Source: Actinomycetes bacterium (GTDB taxonomy: Bacteria > Actinomycetota > Actinomycetes > Propionibacteriales > Propionibacteriaceae). From it: 50,595 nt of DNA. The stretch is taken from positions 1 to 50,595 of the forward strand of contig JAEXCA010000227.1 of NCBI GenBank assembly GCA_023393755.1, given 5' to 3'. Positions within the stretch are counted from its first letter, which is position 1; every line of letters begins with the position of its first letter. A program made the translations under genes and the position numbers. The notes below the pieces were generated by a model, which ran no database searches, had not been told where the DNA came from, and was given only the letters and a program-made list of their open reading frames with translations. Below, piece by piece: positions 50,507 to 50,595 of this stretch.

Positions 50507-50595
50507 GCCATCACTTTCTCGCTACGACGGACGGACGCCGGGACGGCCCGGAGGTTGGGGTGGGGGGGCCAACGCCACCCACCCCCCCGGCGCCA
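50507..50595. other. GC-rich gap at the window end, G-tracts and C-tracts
   Basis: No gene is seen. GGGGTGGGGGGGCC is followed by CCACCCACCCCCCCGG, which can fold into a GC-only hairpin or, on one strand, a G-quadruplex. It may separate the permease genes from an upstream gene, possibly the binding protein, outside the window. Confidence 0.4.

Overview
The window is about 70% G+C, densely coded and actinobacterial in character. Evidence for this includes a GTP-type PEP carboxykinase, HisKA_3 kinase, HAAS/PadR pair, PdxS/PdxT/MocR locus, LigD-type polymerase, many GTG starts, and many genes with a TANNNT box 6-8 nt before the start codon and no Shine-Dalgarno, which suggests leaderless mRNAs. 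A Propionibacteriales or related soil/plant-litter actinobacterium would fit, but the genus cannot be fixed from the sequence.

Layout. 1-4.1 kb: truncated GAF histidine kinase, glycerophosphodiesterase, HAD phosphatase, LacI regulator. 4.1-8.4 kb: divergent GH78 alpha-L-rhamnosidase and MFS transporter sharing a promoter region with a LacI-type operator. 8.4-12.6 kb: DUF2252 protein, lower-GC gene-poor stretch, tRNA-Arg(ACG) with terminator, pckG. 12.7-23.5 kb: minus-strand operon-like cluster of eleven genes (GntR regulator, BMP lipoprotein, ABC ATPase, two permeases, isochorismatase-fold hydrolase, PfkB kinase, uridine-phosphorylase-like enzyme, BtpA/SgcQ-like protein, iron alcohol dehydrogenase, TrpA-like lyase without TrpB). 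It reads as import and stepwise breakdown of a nucleoside-like compound and is the best candidate for an undescribed pathway. 23.8-31.4 kb: Old Yellow Enzyme, deoC, ribokinase, TSUP permease, UDP-glucose dehydrogenase, adenine-deaminase-like protein, PadR/HAAS pair. 31.5-36.9 kb: a large receptor-like membrane protein with a duplicated four-cysteine ectodomain, then pdxT-pdxS divergent from a MocR regulator whose PLP lysine is Gln. 37-42.7 kb: LigD-type polymerase, gluconolactonase, cold-shock protein, several small membrane proteins, lipoate-ligase-like protein.

42.7-50.6 kb: a second catabolic operon (two sugar ABC permeases, SDR, GH127 enzyme, RuBisCO-like protein, four-carbon acid sugar kinase, Asp/Glu-racemase-fold protein). 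The RuBisCO-like protein plus DUF1537 kinase pair is the hallmark of 3-oxo-isoapionate (apiose/apionate) catabolism. With the GH78 rhamnosidase, this points to use of plant cell-wall glycans or glycosides.

Intergenic DNA is rich in inverted repeats: two copies of a MITE-like element with GGGAAACGCTGATCAA-type ends, several other long-arm inverted repeats, and a family of TTCGACAAGCTCAGGGA-type palindromic units.
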